From positions 4,216,001 to 4,280,000 of the forward strand of contig NC_082602.1 in assembly GCF_030936135.1 (NCBI RefSeq): 64,000 bases of DNA. The letters are read 5' to 3'. Positions 35,233 through 47,500 of this stretch are shown here, piece after piece. The stretch's first letter is position 1, and every line of letters begins with the position of its first letter. Below the pieces are notes generated by a model that saw only the letters and a list, made by a program, of their open reading frames with translations, made no database searches and had not been told where the DNA came from. The stretch comes from Gavia stellata (lineage: Eukaryota; Chordata; Aves; Gaviiformes; Gaviidae). The position numbers and the translations under genes were made by a program.

Positions 35233-35560
35233 AGGCAATGGGCTTTGGTGCAGAGGGTCATGGGGGCGGTTTCTCTGATGCACGTTTGGTGGTGGCCCTT
35301 GTTGGAGCATCTCCGGGCCGCTCTTCCAAGGTGGCCAACGTGATGGAAGAAGCTGGGGAGAATGGGCATGGATGGCACGGCGGGGAAAGAGGGGTCAGGC
35401 AATGGGCTTTGCTGCAGAGGGTCGTGGGGGCTGTTTCTCTGATGCACGTTTGGTGGTGGCCCTTGTTGGAGCATCTTCTGGCCGCTCTTCCAAGGTGGCC
35501 AACGTGATGGAAGAAGCTGGGGAGAGTGGGCATGGATGGCACAGCGGGGAAAGAGGGGTC
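35233..35560 (+). repeat. 164-bp tandem duplication, two copies
   Basis: Copy 1 is 35233-35396 and copy 2 is 35397-35560, directly abutting. Counted by eye they differ at 7 of 164 positions with no gaps, about 96% identity. No third copy is seen on either side. The unit matches no repeat family I know. Confidence 0.95.
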
Positions 35561-38500
35561 TTCCAGGGGCTGGCTGGGTGCCACGGGCATGGTGGGATGC
35601 TGGTAGCATCTTGGGGACATCCGCTCTGCCCGTGAAGGAGCAAATGCCACGGGTGGGCAGCGCTGGCTGCTGGGGTCCCCTCTTTGGGGGACATAACTTG
35701 TGCCGCATTGCTGGAGAAGGGGCTTTTCGGGAAGGTGCGTACAGTTTCCTTGCATGGAAGCCATTTGGGAGACGCTTTGATTTACACTTTCATTTCTTCT
35801 TTATGCCCCTGGAACAGCGCGGAGCAAACAGAGAGGCTGACGCTATAAATTTTGAGGCGCAAGTGTTGCGGTGCTGTTTGGGGAAGGGAAGACCAGGTGG
35901 GGGGGGAGAGGGGCCGGGGGTTTGGGGGGCGATTAAAGATGCCAGCAGCAGCTCAAACATGAGAGCGTCTCTGCCAGCGACGCGCAGAAGCGGCCGCTGC
36001 TGCTTTGATGGAGGCAATTAAGCGCGTTTTTTTGTTTGCGTGCGAGCCGTTCTCATGTGCAAGCGCCCCAACAGTGCATTTAAAAATAACCAATACAGGT
36101 GCACAGCCTGGAAGCCGATGCTTAAGCACCCCCAGAGCAATATGTGGCCCGGGCTCGGCAGACGCAGGAGTATCTCTGCTCCGGTGTTTCGCGGAGGTGA
36201 GATGCTGGAAGGCTCTTGGAGCCTCGTTGCCAACTTTGTTGGGATTAACGTGTGCCGAGGACTGGAGCACGCGCCGGCCGGGCTCCGCCTGCGCAGCCAA
36301 GCAGGTGGGATCTCTGCCACGTTTAGGGATGCGGCGATGCTGTTGAAGCAGCAAAAAAAGCCGCTTCCCTGCCTTGGGAAGGAGGCGTTTGGGGCAGGTG
36401 GGCTGAAAAACCTCTCCTCGACCTGAGCCTCTTCCTAAACTTTCAAGCCCCGGACTTCTTTGCAGAGCAATGTTTCAGCAGTAGAGGCTCCTCTGGTTCC
36501 CATCCGTCAGCATTTAATGCGGTTCTGTCTGCTGCTTCCCGTGCCTTGGGGAGCGCTTGCCAGCGGACTGGGAAATCTCTGGTTTAACATTAGTGCTTTT
36601 GCAGCCAGGAGACAACAGTTAAGTTCCCGGAGATGACTTGCCCAGAGACATTATTATGCTGAAAACTGCACCGAATGCTTCCTCCGAAGAGCCTCTTTCA
36701 GGCAGAAGGTGCAATTTAATATGCTCTTAGTCACAATTTTTAAGTTCTCCCCGGAGATTTCTCAGTCCCGTTCCTAAATTTGCAATATTCGAGTGAACCA
36801 TCTTGGAGAACCAGTGAAGAGCTGCAATATTAATGAAGACAGACAAAATCAAAATGACATTTCAGGCAATTACTTACATAATGAAGTGACTGACTTGGAA
36901 TATACAATATTTAGATTTATCATGACACTTAAAAGGGGATGCTGTCAACTGCCTTTATTTCTACATCACGTAAATTGTTTTTTCCGCTGCCCTGTTGCTT
37001 TTTAAACATGGTCTGTGAAGCTGGAAAATAATGTTTCCGCTCGCTTGGGCTGATAGCGGTGCTATTTTAGAAGAAAGTTAGTGTTTTTCTCAATGGCATT
37101 TTGGCGCAGCAGAAGGCGGAGGAAGAGCTCGGGGTTGCGCTGCCTTGCTCCTGTCCATCGCATCCTTTCTGGTGGCAGCACGATGGGCTTTGGCTCCGCA
37201 CCCCGGGCTAGATGCTGGCCAGGGGGATGCGGGGGTCTGAAACAGCAGTGTTGTCTATGTCTGAGATTTTCTCCTCCCTGAAACCTATACAAGAAGGAGG
37301 GGAAAGGGAGAAGTTTGGGTTTTTTTCTTTGTTAGAAGAGTCTATTCTGCTTCTGTTGGCCAATCCTAAATCTTTAAAGGGCGACCTGATAGGATGCCTG
37401 GCTCCTTGGGAAGAGGTATTTTTTTGTTTAGAAACTGGGTTTTTGGATGCTCCGCTGGCACTCAACGCTCAGAAGTCGGAAACTTGTTGGGGGAGTGGAG
37501 GACTGAAGTCTCCTGCCCTGTCCACGCGTCGCAGACCCGTGGCAAGTTTTCCAGGGAGATGGGCACGATACACCTAGAAGTTAAGCGGCGCTGATCCCAA
37601 ATGTCTTCTCAGGCTTGTGCTGAGTTTCCTAAAGATGCGCAAAAAAGGATCACAGCACCGTTTTTCTTGCCTAGGCGCAGACCTTTTCCTCCTAGAGATG
37701 CTCTCGTGGCAATATAGCTGAAGAAATTAGAATTTAGGGCCCTTTCTACGGTGACAGAGTTGTTATGAACTGTCTTCTCTGACACATCCACCAGTAAAAA
37801 TAAAATACGTGCGTAGCTATTGCTTTGAAGCTCCTTTAGGAGCGTGCGCTGAGGTGGGGCTGGGGCCCCGGCTCCCTCGCAGAGGTAAGGACCACCCCAC
37901 GGGGTGCCCGCGCATCTCTTAGGGTGGCGATGGGGTGCTGACCCCTCCACCCTTAGCTGGGCTTACAGATGCAGCCTGCACCCATCGCTGTGCCAACGCT
38001 TTCGGGTAACTCTGCACATTGCTGTCGCGTTTGGTGCGTGTAGAGCAGGGTGCTGCTTTTGGGGTTAACTGGGAGTGATGGTGGGCGAGGTGGTACCCTG
38101 GGTTTATGGATAAGCTGCCTGTCCGGGTGCTCCCCAAGTGGGAATCACGCATATCGCTGCAGTTTATTCAGGTCTGTTACTTTAGTAACCTGTTCTCCCA
38201 GTGCTGCGAGCATTGGGTGAACCAAAACCAGTGGCAAGTGTGACAAGTCCCCGCTTAGGCTGGTAAATGGAAGACGCGATTTATTACTCGTTTCAGCCCT
38301 CGCGGCTCAGGTCAGCGCTTGATCTCAAGTGGGAGCTGCTTATGCGTTCATCTGTGTTTGCTGCCCAAAAGACTGGCTGTCACGTATGCTCTCTGCCTTT
38401 CGTGTCCCTGGGTCTGCTGCTGCACGGATGTGCTGGGCTGGTAGGAAAACGTTCCCCCAGCCCACACCTTTCACAGCACCTGCAGAAACACGGAGAGCTT

Positions 38501-39485
38501 TAGAGACGGGTCGCTGTGATGTCCTATCTGCTTCAGGCTCTGCGGGAGCTGCCCGAGGGTTTCTGTTGTGCCTATATGCTGTGTGTAACGTAGACGATTT
38601 ATACTTGCCTTCGGGGTGGAGCGTTTTCAGTATCACATGTATGAATTTCCTTGCAAAGCACGACTTTGCTGAGGTTTTGTGGGGTTGGTTCGGAAAGAGC
38701 TTCGTATTTAATGGTCTGAAAACCACGCGAGGATGCGGCCGTGCTAAGCAGCTGCCCTGTCAGTGCTTTATCCTGTTACCTTGTTGTGAGGAGGAGTCGT
38801 GCTGTATCGAATGTGAAGCCAGGGAAATTTGAGAGGCAGCGTGGGATGCAGGCACGTTTGCAAGCCTGTCTGCTCCCAGTGCTCTCCCAGGGCCTGTTTT
38901 GCAGCCCCCCCAGATCGCTTGAGAGGTTTGAGGGGCTCTGCTTTGTCCTCTGAAATCCCGGTGCCTCTTCGGTGATTCTGGGTCAAGCTTCCCACGCAGC
39001 TCTGCCAAAAAGTCTGAAATCCCGGCGCCGACCGCTCGCTGCTGCATCGCTCCTGGGTTGCAGCGGCTCCTCCTTACCCTCAACATCCCATGGGACGCTT
39101 GAGCGGCTCATCTCAGCTGGGGCTGCTTCTGCTCCCAGCCTGACCGCGGAGGTCACCGCGGCTTATCCCCTCGCACGAGCAAATACGCTTTCCTTTGGGG
39201 TAGGAAACGCATCGCCTACGCCAGGTTAATCCTGGTTTTGATTTGGCGCTCGCCAAGAGGGTGGTTGGGGCTGCGTGGACCAAGAAAGTGGTGGTGGCAC
39301 TCTTGGGTGAAGTGCTCTGTATAAAAGCCAAGCGTTAACAAAATGTTGATGTCTTGGGTGTCTCCCTGCGGCGTCGGGGCACTAAGGTGCAAGCTGGGGC
39401 CAGGCTGCATCCCCAAGCCTGCTCTGGGGAGACGAGGTAATAGCCATAAAGTGCTGGACCTAACGCTGTCTGTCTTCTTTGACAG

Positions 39486-39557
39486 GAACCATGAAGTGTC
39501 ACGCTGGTGCCGGCAACTTGTTGCTTCCCCTCTTGCTCCTGGAGCTGGTCTCTCCGG
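39486..39557 (+). CDS. CDH23: CDH23 exon 2 (start codon, signal peptide)
   Basis: The acceptor TTGACAG ends at 39485. Five nt (GAACC) precede the ATG at 39491. The exon ends at 39557 before donor GTAAGT, after 22 codons plus a G. The hydrophobic core and small residues at -3/-1 (Ser21, Gly23) fit signal-peptidase cleavage. Confidence 0.9.
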
Positions 39558-42500
39558 GTAAGTCGTCTGTCTGTCCAGTGCCGTGCTCTTCTCCTCCCAC
39601 CACTCTCCCTGCTCGGGTCTCATGTTTGCAAGGTACAAGGGTAATATTTGCTGCGTTTGGGGCCTCCTGGTGAATATCTAAAGGCAGAGCAGCATCGCTG
39701 TGGTGATGGGGAGATGTGGATGGTACGGGTAAGCAGACCACCCATCTCCATCGCATGCAGTCCTGGGGACCTGCGTGTTCTGCTCCTATGCAGCCGCTTT
39801 TCCTGCAGTCAGTAAAAGGGCATATGTGGCATCTGATGGCCCTTCCTGGGAGAGAGTGGTGGGACTGGAAAGAGGCTTGGATGAGGAGGAGAAAGCGCTG
39901 GTGAACCCAAGGGTGGCAGATGCTCCTGGTTTATCTCCATGGGAAGACCTTGGCAACTTCCAGATGTGGGTTCATGAAGTCAAAGCTGGTGGTGGACCTG
40001 GCGATAGACACAGTGTTAGGTCATTTTATGTAAATAAAACCTAAAGGAAACTAGAGGGAGCTGACACAAGGCAAGGATGCAAACCAGAAGCTTGTTAGCT
40101 GTTCGACGGCGGAGGTATTACTGGCAGGGCTCTCCCTGTGCTTTCAGCGGCAGAATTACTACCTGAACTGTGCTTTAATATATACTATGTGGGAAATAAC
40201 TCCTCTCCGAGCTGCAAAACCTCGTTTCTAATTCCAGCTGGAGGGGAAGGGTAGGGCTTTGGGCAGGCAGACCCTCCGTGGTCAGCGTTCCTCCCACCAC
40301 CTGATGCTCTTGGTCTTCCCGGGGACGTGGGGTCCAGCCTGGGACAACTGCCTTCTGGTGCAGCCAATGTGCCTCTTGGGCCGGGCTTTGGCATATCCCG
40401 GGATGCATAAGGAATGTAAACATACAGCAAAGCCCCGTGAAAATTGGGATTGTTGCATGAATGGGCTAAAGCCCCTGGGTGCTGGGGGGGAGAGGGAGGC
40501 TGGGGGGGTGCGTGCCTGTGTGGCACTTGCTGATAAACTGCAGTGAGCATGTGTCCGTTTGATAGCACTGTGCCCTTTGGAATAAAGGCTTTTTTTTTTT
40601 CCTTCCCCCCCCCCCCCCCCACCAAAGCCTCGAGATGGCTTGCCCAGATTGGCAGCCTGATTAAGCGGTCTGTGGATGACATTAGCTGTGACTGACAAGC
40701 GCAGTCAATCTCCCTCTGGTGTCGTATTGGATCAAGTATAGCCTCACCAGTTAACTGCCCTGTCACTCCTCTGGAAGGGGAAAAAATAAGTAAAAAAAAA
40801 AAAAAAAGACAACCCAGTGAGTCTTTTGCCCCAGTCTGAGCCTCCTAAAACTTGCCCCCCGGAGAGATTGCTTGCCGCGAGTGGTCCGGTACATCCCATT
40901 GGAGGTGGGATGGTGGGTTTTGCTTGGCTGGCTGGGGACTTTCTCCTTCATCCCTCCCTGCGCGGTCGGTCGCAGCACCTATAGCTGGTGTGTGCACAGC
41001 CCTGCTCCGGGTGCCTGGCTGGACACAGCGGATAGGCAAGAGCAAGCTGCAAAGCCTCGGAGAGGCAGCGCAGGGAAACGGGGATTTGGAGGCTTGCAGG
41101 TCAGCAGTGCATCGGCCCCTCTCCCCTAAACCTGCCCTGCCCAGGGCTTGGTTGTCATCTCCCCGAGGAGTGCCTGCCCTCGATAAGCGAGCTCTGGCAC
41201 AGGGCTTGTGCCTGGGATTGGGAGGAGAGGTGCGTGGATGCCCTGCCGTATGTCCTGGAGGCTGCGGGTGGTGGAGCTCCTCTCCTGGAAGACTGGCGAA
41301 GCAATTTGGTAGGGTGAGTGCAGAAGTGCAGAACGAGCGGGCTGGGTGTGTTTGGAAGAGGATGGTTTAGCTCTGGCATGGCAGTGGAGTCTGCCTGCTC
41401 CTACCCAGCTAACTGCTGCGGTCACCAGAGATGGGTAGAGACCTTCATCATCTCAGGTTAGGAGGGACCAAGGGATGCCAGCTAGAAGAACGGCTCCGTG
41501 ATTACCATGCTCTTGCATCAGCGATGGCCAAGGACATGAGTATTGACTCTGAAGGGCTAAGAGGCAGCAGGTTTTACAGGAATAATGTGGAGCAGGCGTG
41601 GAAGACGCATACAAGGAAGAAAAGTCTCCCAGCGCGTCAAAACAATGGTGATCGTGATCCCTTGGAGCCTGTTGGTAGCACCTGAAGGAGGAATAAAGGG
41701 TCACAAGTGTGTGGTGGAAGTGGTGGTTTTCTGCCGTGCACCTTGCTGGGGGACCACAAGCGAGAGCCGTGTTGAGAGATACCGTGATGGTATATCCCAG
41801 GGTATCGCTGGGTGATAGCAGCAGTCTTGCAGAAGGAAAATCCAGCTGATGATCCACGAGATGAAGCCACAGATGATGGCTTGTTCACAGCGATGCCTTT
41901 GGGAAAGCGTGAACTTGCCTTCAGGCTATGTGGTGTGCGGCTGTGAATCCCGAATGAATTTCTGTGAAAGGAGTGGCGTGCCCAAAGCCAAGAAAATGTT
42001 GACAGTCCCGAATTAAATGTGAAAGGAAAACTTCTGGCCATCCTAGACTAGGTGGCAGGACATATGTGTGGGAGACTGGTGTTTCACAGGCTGGCTAGGC
42101 ACCTTTTGACAGCAGCCAGGTTATGAGGGTAAGAGCTTACGGCCCCATCTGAGATGGGGAGAAGGTTGCTGAAGGTGCCCCAAGGATGCAGCCCTCGGCA
42201 GTGGGCTGGGCTGCGGGGGAGCGGGAAATAGCTGTGGTTGGGACGCGAGTGTTGAGGTGGGATGGGGCTGATGGGGCTGTGGCTTCAGCCACAGCATTCC
42301 TTTTGTTTATATTTTGGGGGATGGTTTCCATTCAGCATAGCGTGCATCTCTTGACCTACGTTTTTCTATCCTTCAGACTCTCTCTCTTCATCCCCTGCCA
42401 TTGCGCACTGCCCTTCTGAATGCTGGGATTTGGGATTTGTCCTGGGATTTGCAGGCCAAAGCAGAGTCCTGCCTCCAGACCCTCCTTCAGCTTTCCCCAG

Positions 42501-44528
42501 CTCTCAGGTGCCGGGCACACTCCTCTCTTAACACATGGATCCTGTGTGCTTGCAGACTGGTGGTTTGAATGCCTCCCGGCACCTGATACAGCTGGATTTG
42601 GAAGATGCAACTTATTTTTAGTATACCAGTGGTGTTAAGAGATATATTTTGAAATAGAAGGGTTTGCAGAAGCGAGTCCCCTGCGGGAAGGGCTGCTTGG
42701 TCTGTTGTAGCCTCATCTGCCCCTTTCAAAGCCTGCCGGCCCTGGCATGGCAGCCTGGTATGAGTGTGCTTTGAAGCCTCCAGAGATGCCAGTAGTTCTA
42801 AATAACCCATTTTGTCGGGGTCCTTCTCATTTTCTTTCCAGATACTCAACTCCAGAGGCTGAGATTTAAATGTGCCTTTGCAAGAGCGCTGCCTCTAGTG
42901 CTTTCCCACTTCTCGAGGTGGTTAACAAACCTGGTGCCTCAGGAAAGAGGGCAGTGCTGAAAATCCCTGTCTTGTTACGGAGGGAGCCCAGGCTGCTCCC
43001 CCCTCCCATGCCCATGCCACCCCCGAGCAGGTTTCCCACGGGTGCTAAGCAGGTTTGTGCATGAGCACAGCTGGGACCGGCGCCCAAAAGGTCTTGGGAT
43101 CATCTCCCTCCTTCATCTTGGGTAGATGAAGAGGATGCTGAATATGGTCTGGTTCTCCTTTCTTAAGGTGGGATGCTGAAGCACAGGGCATGAAGGTGGT
43201 GGCAAAGAGTAGCACGGTTAGGAAGGAAACCTGGACCCCTGATCTCATCCGGGCTTTGCTATGCCTTTGCCTGAAGCAGTGTCTTTGCTGTTGCAGCAGG
43301 GTTGGGGTAAGGAGGGAGGTGATGCTCTAATGGCCGTGTTGAAGGAACCTGGCTTGGATCTGCGTCCGGTGTGGTGGGGGTTTGCGAGGGGCTGTCACCC
43401 TGCCGCTTCGCTGGCAATTTTTTTATACTTGCACGATCTTGGGTTTTGGCTCGGCTCAAACCAAAGGCAGTTACGAGGGATCACAGTGGGGGAAGCGCTG
43501 CCTCACGGCTTCCAGCGAGCCTCCTTGCCAGGGGCTGCGCTTGGGACGTTGCTCCTGCCTCTTCCCCTCCTGGGACTGGCTCCTGGGACTCCCCATCAAT
43601 GGGCATGAACTATCTTGGCCGGACCAGTTGAAAGCTCCGCTTCCCCATGCGCAGCCCTGTTTTTGATGCCTGGAAGCCGAACTGCATTTCTTAAAGCCCG
43701 CAGGCTTGGGCGGCTCCGGCTGCGTATCGAGGAAAACCCATCCCTCAGACGCAGCCCGGGCAACGCCACACCAAACCTTCGTGGAAAATCATTCTGTTTC
43801 TCTCCCGGTACCTCTTTCCCTGCATCCCTCGAATGGTAAATCTTTCCTGGTTGACTTTTTCCCCGGTTCAGGCTGCGGTCATCGTTCTCGTACGTGCTCT
43901 GCACTTGACTCTGTCACCTAATGAGGCTGCGGTACAGGGCGCTGCGGTCCAGGGGCAGGCTCGAGAGCTTCCAGCTCCGTAAAAAGGGAGTCGAAAGAAG
44001 TGAGCCTGGTTATTAAAGGTGAAAGGAGGCAATTAGAGGGAAAGGCAATCGGGTGATGGGAGAGGGGAGGCGCACCGGGTTTTGCTGGGATGGCTGACAA
44101 GGCGAAAGGCTCTCAACCGTGGGAACAAAGCGAAGGTATTAATCATGCGCTAAAACAATAATTGATGTTCCTGGTCGCCGAGCTGTTGGCTTCCCCTCTG
44201 CCTCCACCCTGCAAAAGAAAATACTGAAAAAAGGAAGGCGGGTGGAGGGAAGTGGCTCCCCAACCAGCTTCTATGGGGGACCGTGCGATGCTCTCTGTCC
44301 TCCTGTTAGCCCTCATTTCAGGGGTACCCCTCTCCATCACGATGCCAAGCAGCAAGTGTGCATCTCTCTGTCCCCCGAGCCTCTCCTGGCTGTGCTGGCC
44401 CTTGCCCGACGTGCCAGGGAAATAATGCCTTGCTTCTGTCCTCTTCCCAGGTTGGGGCAATCGGCTGCCGTACTTCATAAACTACTTCTTCGACACCTAC
44501 CTGCTGATCAACGAGGATACTCCCGTGG
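39491..44528 (+). CDS. CDH23: CDH23, cadherin-23, first two coding exons (5' part of gene)
   Basis: Cadherin-23 is a giant single-pass cadherin with 27 extracellular EC repeats. It forms the upper part of the hair-cell tip link and binds protocadherin-15 through its N-terminal EC1-EC2. Two coding exons are visible, 39491-39557 and 44451-44528. They splice in phase 1 to 49 codons, including the junction codon. Residues 1-23 are a signal peptide: MKCHAGAG, then the core LLLPLLLLELV, then SPG. Predicted cleavage after Gly23 gives a mature N-terminus WGNRLPYF, against QVNRLPFF in human (recalled). The following FFDTYLLINEDTPVG matches EC1 strand A and the first calcium-binding Glu (mature E21). 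N3 and R4, part of the distal calcium site used in PCDH15 contact, are kept. The ATG has A at -3. The gene continues downstream of the window. Confidence 0.92.
39558..44450 (+). other. CDH23: CDH23 intron 2
   Basis: A 4.9-kb GT-AG intron from GTAAGTCG to CTCTTCCCAG. It holds a T11 plus C16 run at 40590-40620 and an A-run near 40,793-40,806. No other gene or transposon is recognised. Confidence 0.85.
40590..40620 (+). repeat. T11 and C16 homopolymer runs
   Basis: Eleven T (40590-40600), CCTT, then sixteen C (40605-40620). This is simple low-complexity sequence of uncertain true length. Confidence 0.9.
44451..44528 (+). CDS. CDH23: CDH23 exon 3 (mature N-terminus, start of EC1)
   Basis: The 78 nt begin with GT, which completes the Gly23 codon, followed by WGNRLPYFINYFFDTYLL and INEDTPVG. 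The final G is shared with the next exon. The donor GTAAGT starts at 44529. The exon length and ending at PVG match the human exon. Confidence 0.95.
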
Positions 44529-47500
44529 GTAAGTGGGGTGTGCCTGTGGGCAGGGGGTCTGCTGCTGCCGACCCCTTAATGGAAAATGGTGAAAGAAATG
44601 CTTTTCTTTTGATTGACAGATGTAGCTTATTTTTCTTTCTTTATTTAGCTAGGGATCGGTTTTTAGTAAATGCAGAAATCGACCCGGTCATTCTCGGCCT
44701 CTTTCCAGGCTCTCAGTCCATTAAACTTGTGCTCTTCAATCAGGGCTCGTGACTGGCTTTTAATGCGGGAGGAATCGATTGGGAGTGGAGGGCGGCTGGG
44801 ATGGAGGCTACGGAGGCCCCTTCTCACATCTACTGCCGCCTTCAACCATGCAACCCGAGCAGCAGCCTCCTTAAAAAAATGCTCTCGCCACACCTAAGTC
44901 GTCAGCGGAGCTGTCAAGGGTTGGAGGACTCTGGAGAGGTCTCCTCTAGTGACTGCTCAGCTCAACCAGGGCTTCCAGCTGAGGCTTCTGTCTCTTCTTG
45001 GGCGTCCCCATGGGTGCATCTCTTGCAGCCCACTGTGTCTCGCTGGTGGGGTTTGGGGTGGTGTCTGAGCAAGGAGGCAGGATGGGGAGTCTTGGTGGTG
45101 TCTTGGATAGATGGTGTGGAAGCTTCTGGGTGGTAGCTGAGCTCTCCGCAGCGATGCGTCCTCGGGAGAAGGCTTGCTGGAGCTGCAGCCGTCTGCTTGG
45201 GGAGTTTTGTTTTGAAGCGATGCTCAGGTTTATTCGCAATGGGAAATAATACTGAGAACTGCTGCTCAGGTGCCTTTACTCACAGCGCCGCAGAAGGCAA
45301 GCTGTGAGCAATGTAAGGAAAGGAAGGACCTGACTTCATTGTAATTTTTCTCTAATTTTTTCTACCTCAATAACTTGCATCTGAGTCATTTTTTCCCCGC
45401 CTACTTCAGCGAGCCCACCCCTTACAGGTCGCTTCACACCTGGTTTCTTTGCTTTGCTGGCTGTATGCCCCCCGCCCCTCCGTTGCCGGTGTCCCCGCAA
45501 ACGCACAGGGTGCTGAATTTGCCCCAGAGAAGGAAGCAGCTATGCGAGAGCTGGTTGGGAACAGCTTAATGGCAATGCTTCCTCACCAAGTACGCCGTTC
45601 TCGAAGTACTTGAGCTTGAAATACCTTGTGGGAATTGGACTGAACTTCTATTTTGGCAGAAAATGGGGGAAGACTTGTGACAGTCTGCTTTCCACTGAGA
45701 TATTGTATGAGTAAAATTGTGCTTGGAATTACTTTGGGGGTTGAATTTTTTTTTTAAACTTTGTATTACACTGTACAGAAATGAAATTCACTCTTAAGAA
45801 TATTGGCACCTTGGGATTTTGTTTCCAGATGCACCGGAGGGAAATGTCAGCCTTGAAAGTGTTGAGAAACAGCATTTCTGTGTTTTCTGCTGTTCGTAGG
45901 TGTTTTCTGAGTTAGGCTTATTAATGTATAAAAACAAAAGCATCGTCGGGAAACACCTTTCCTATCCTGACTGGGGGGTGTGAGCAGCAGAACTGTATAC
46001 GGTGCCTCTTAGCTAGAAAAAACCCAGCTCCTTTTTGGGGGTCTGTTAGAAGTGCCCATCACCGTGGCGTTGGGTGACCGCCCCTGTGCAGCCCCTTCCT
46101 CCCCTCCCTACGGCATCCCCGGGCGCTGCCTTACGTAGTCCCAAAGCGAGCAGTCCCTGCTTGCTGCCTGCCCTGCCGAAAGGAATCTTAAGCAACAATT
46201 AAGAGATCATTCCCCCTCTAATCACTTACAAGAGTAAATTAGTCTTGTCAGGAGCTATTAAGACAGAGAGCTCGGAATTCATTAGGCGAGATTGGGCCGA
46301 GGGAGCTGCTGGCGCTGCCGCTGGTCCAGGCTGATTAATTTCTCCCAAAACATCATCAATGCCCATCTGTTTCATTTAGGTCCGGGGAGAGCAATTTTCA
46401 GGTGGACTGGCCCTCTAGTCAGTTATTTCACCCAGAAGTAATGGAACGCGCACGTGCACACGCGCGCGGAGGGAATAGGAAACGTGAGCCTGAGGAAGGC
46501 GAAAGGCGGTTGAAGGGGCCGGGGAAGACGTTTGCAGGAGAAGGGGGGAGATGCCTGAGGAGGAGGGATAACGACCGGTTGGGCTGCAGTGGCACGGGTG
46601 AGGTGGGACACTGGGAGAGCCCATGTCAGCTGCCGGTAGCCGGATCGTGGTGTGTTTTACTCCGAAAGCAGAAGTACGGGCTGGTTAACAGCCCTTAGAA
46701 GGAGACTTTGCAGGAGAGGGACTGTCCGTCTTCATTGCGCTGCTCGCTGCCTCAAGCAAAATCATTCCAAGGGCCATTTCCTTTAATCCCAAACCTTTTA
46801 GAGGGCTGTGGGTAAGGGCGAGCGGCGTGGCTATTGATGCCGGGTGAGTTGCTGGGGGTCTCTGGCGAGGTGCGATGCCCACCGGCATGCCGGGGAGGTG
46901 GCATTGCTGCAGGTGGGGTTGCCTGTAGCCCTGGAGTTGTCGGCAAGCGGGGATGGGCGGGCAGTGCTCGTGGTTTCTCTTGGTTGGGGTCCTCCCCGCT
47001 GCAAAAGGAACGTCGTCTTAGCATAATGTAATGACTGGAGTCTAATTGCCCAGCAAATGGATTTGCTGTATGCAGGACAGGAATGGGAAAATGAAGATGA
47101 TCAGTCATGTCGGGTCTGTAACTAGCCTTATAACCACCTAGCTTGGATTCAGCCGAGTTTCTCTGAAAGCTTTCATGCCTCAACGCCTTGCAAAACGCAT
47201 GACAAAAGAGGCTATTCAGACGAGTGTAATTCTACTTTCCCTTCATCCTAGCGATAACATTTTAGCATCACTGGAATAATGTTGTCTTAAAAGAGTGGGA
47301 AATGCTTTAATTGTTGAAGCCAAGCGGATAGCAGGCACTTGGCTGTGCCCTCGGGCCATGCCGTGTCAGGGGCACGGTCCCCTGGGCGGGCTGGGGACAA
47401 CACATCCCTCCTTCCCATCAGAGCTTGGTCCTGCATGCCCTGCTCAAAACTGGGAGAGGAGACTAAATTTGGAGGACTGATCTCCTCTGTAAAGCCCGCT

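Larger units (their letters stand above)
28167..39485 (+). other. CDH23: CDH23 intron 1 (predicted)
   Basis: About 11.3 kb between the predicted exon 1 donor and the acceptor CTTCTTTGACAG at 39485. It contains ATT/T/G homopolymer runs and a G-rich minisatellite near its start, and an exact two-copy 164-bp tandem duplication at 35233-35560. An AT-balanced, low-repeat stretch at about 36,590-36,990 could be a conserved element. No other gene is recognised. Confidence 0.6.

Noticed and set aside
34986..35708. A 240-codon minus-strand open frame with internal peptide repeats.
   Set aside because: The peptide repeat is only the 164-bp DNA duplication read through. A 164-bp unit is not a multiple of three, so the copies are read in different frames, which argues against a coding repeat.
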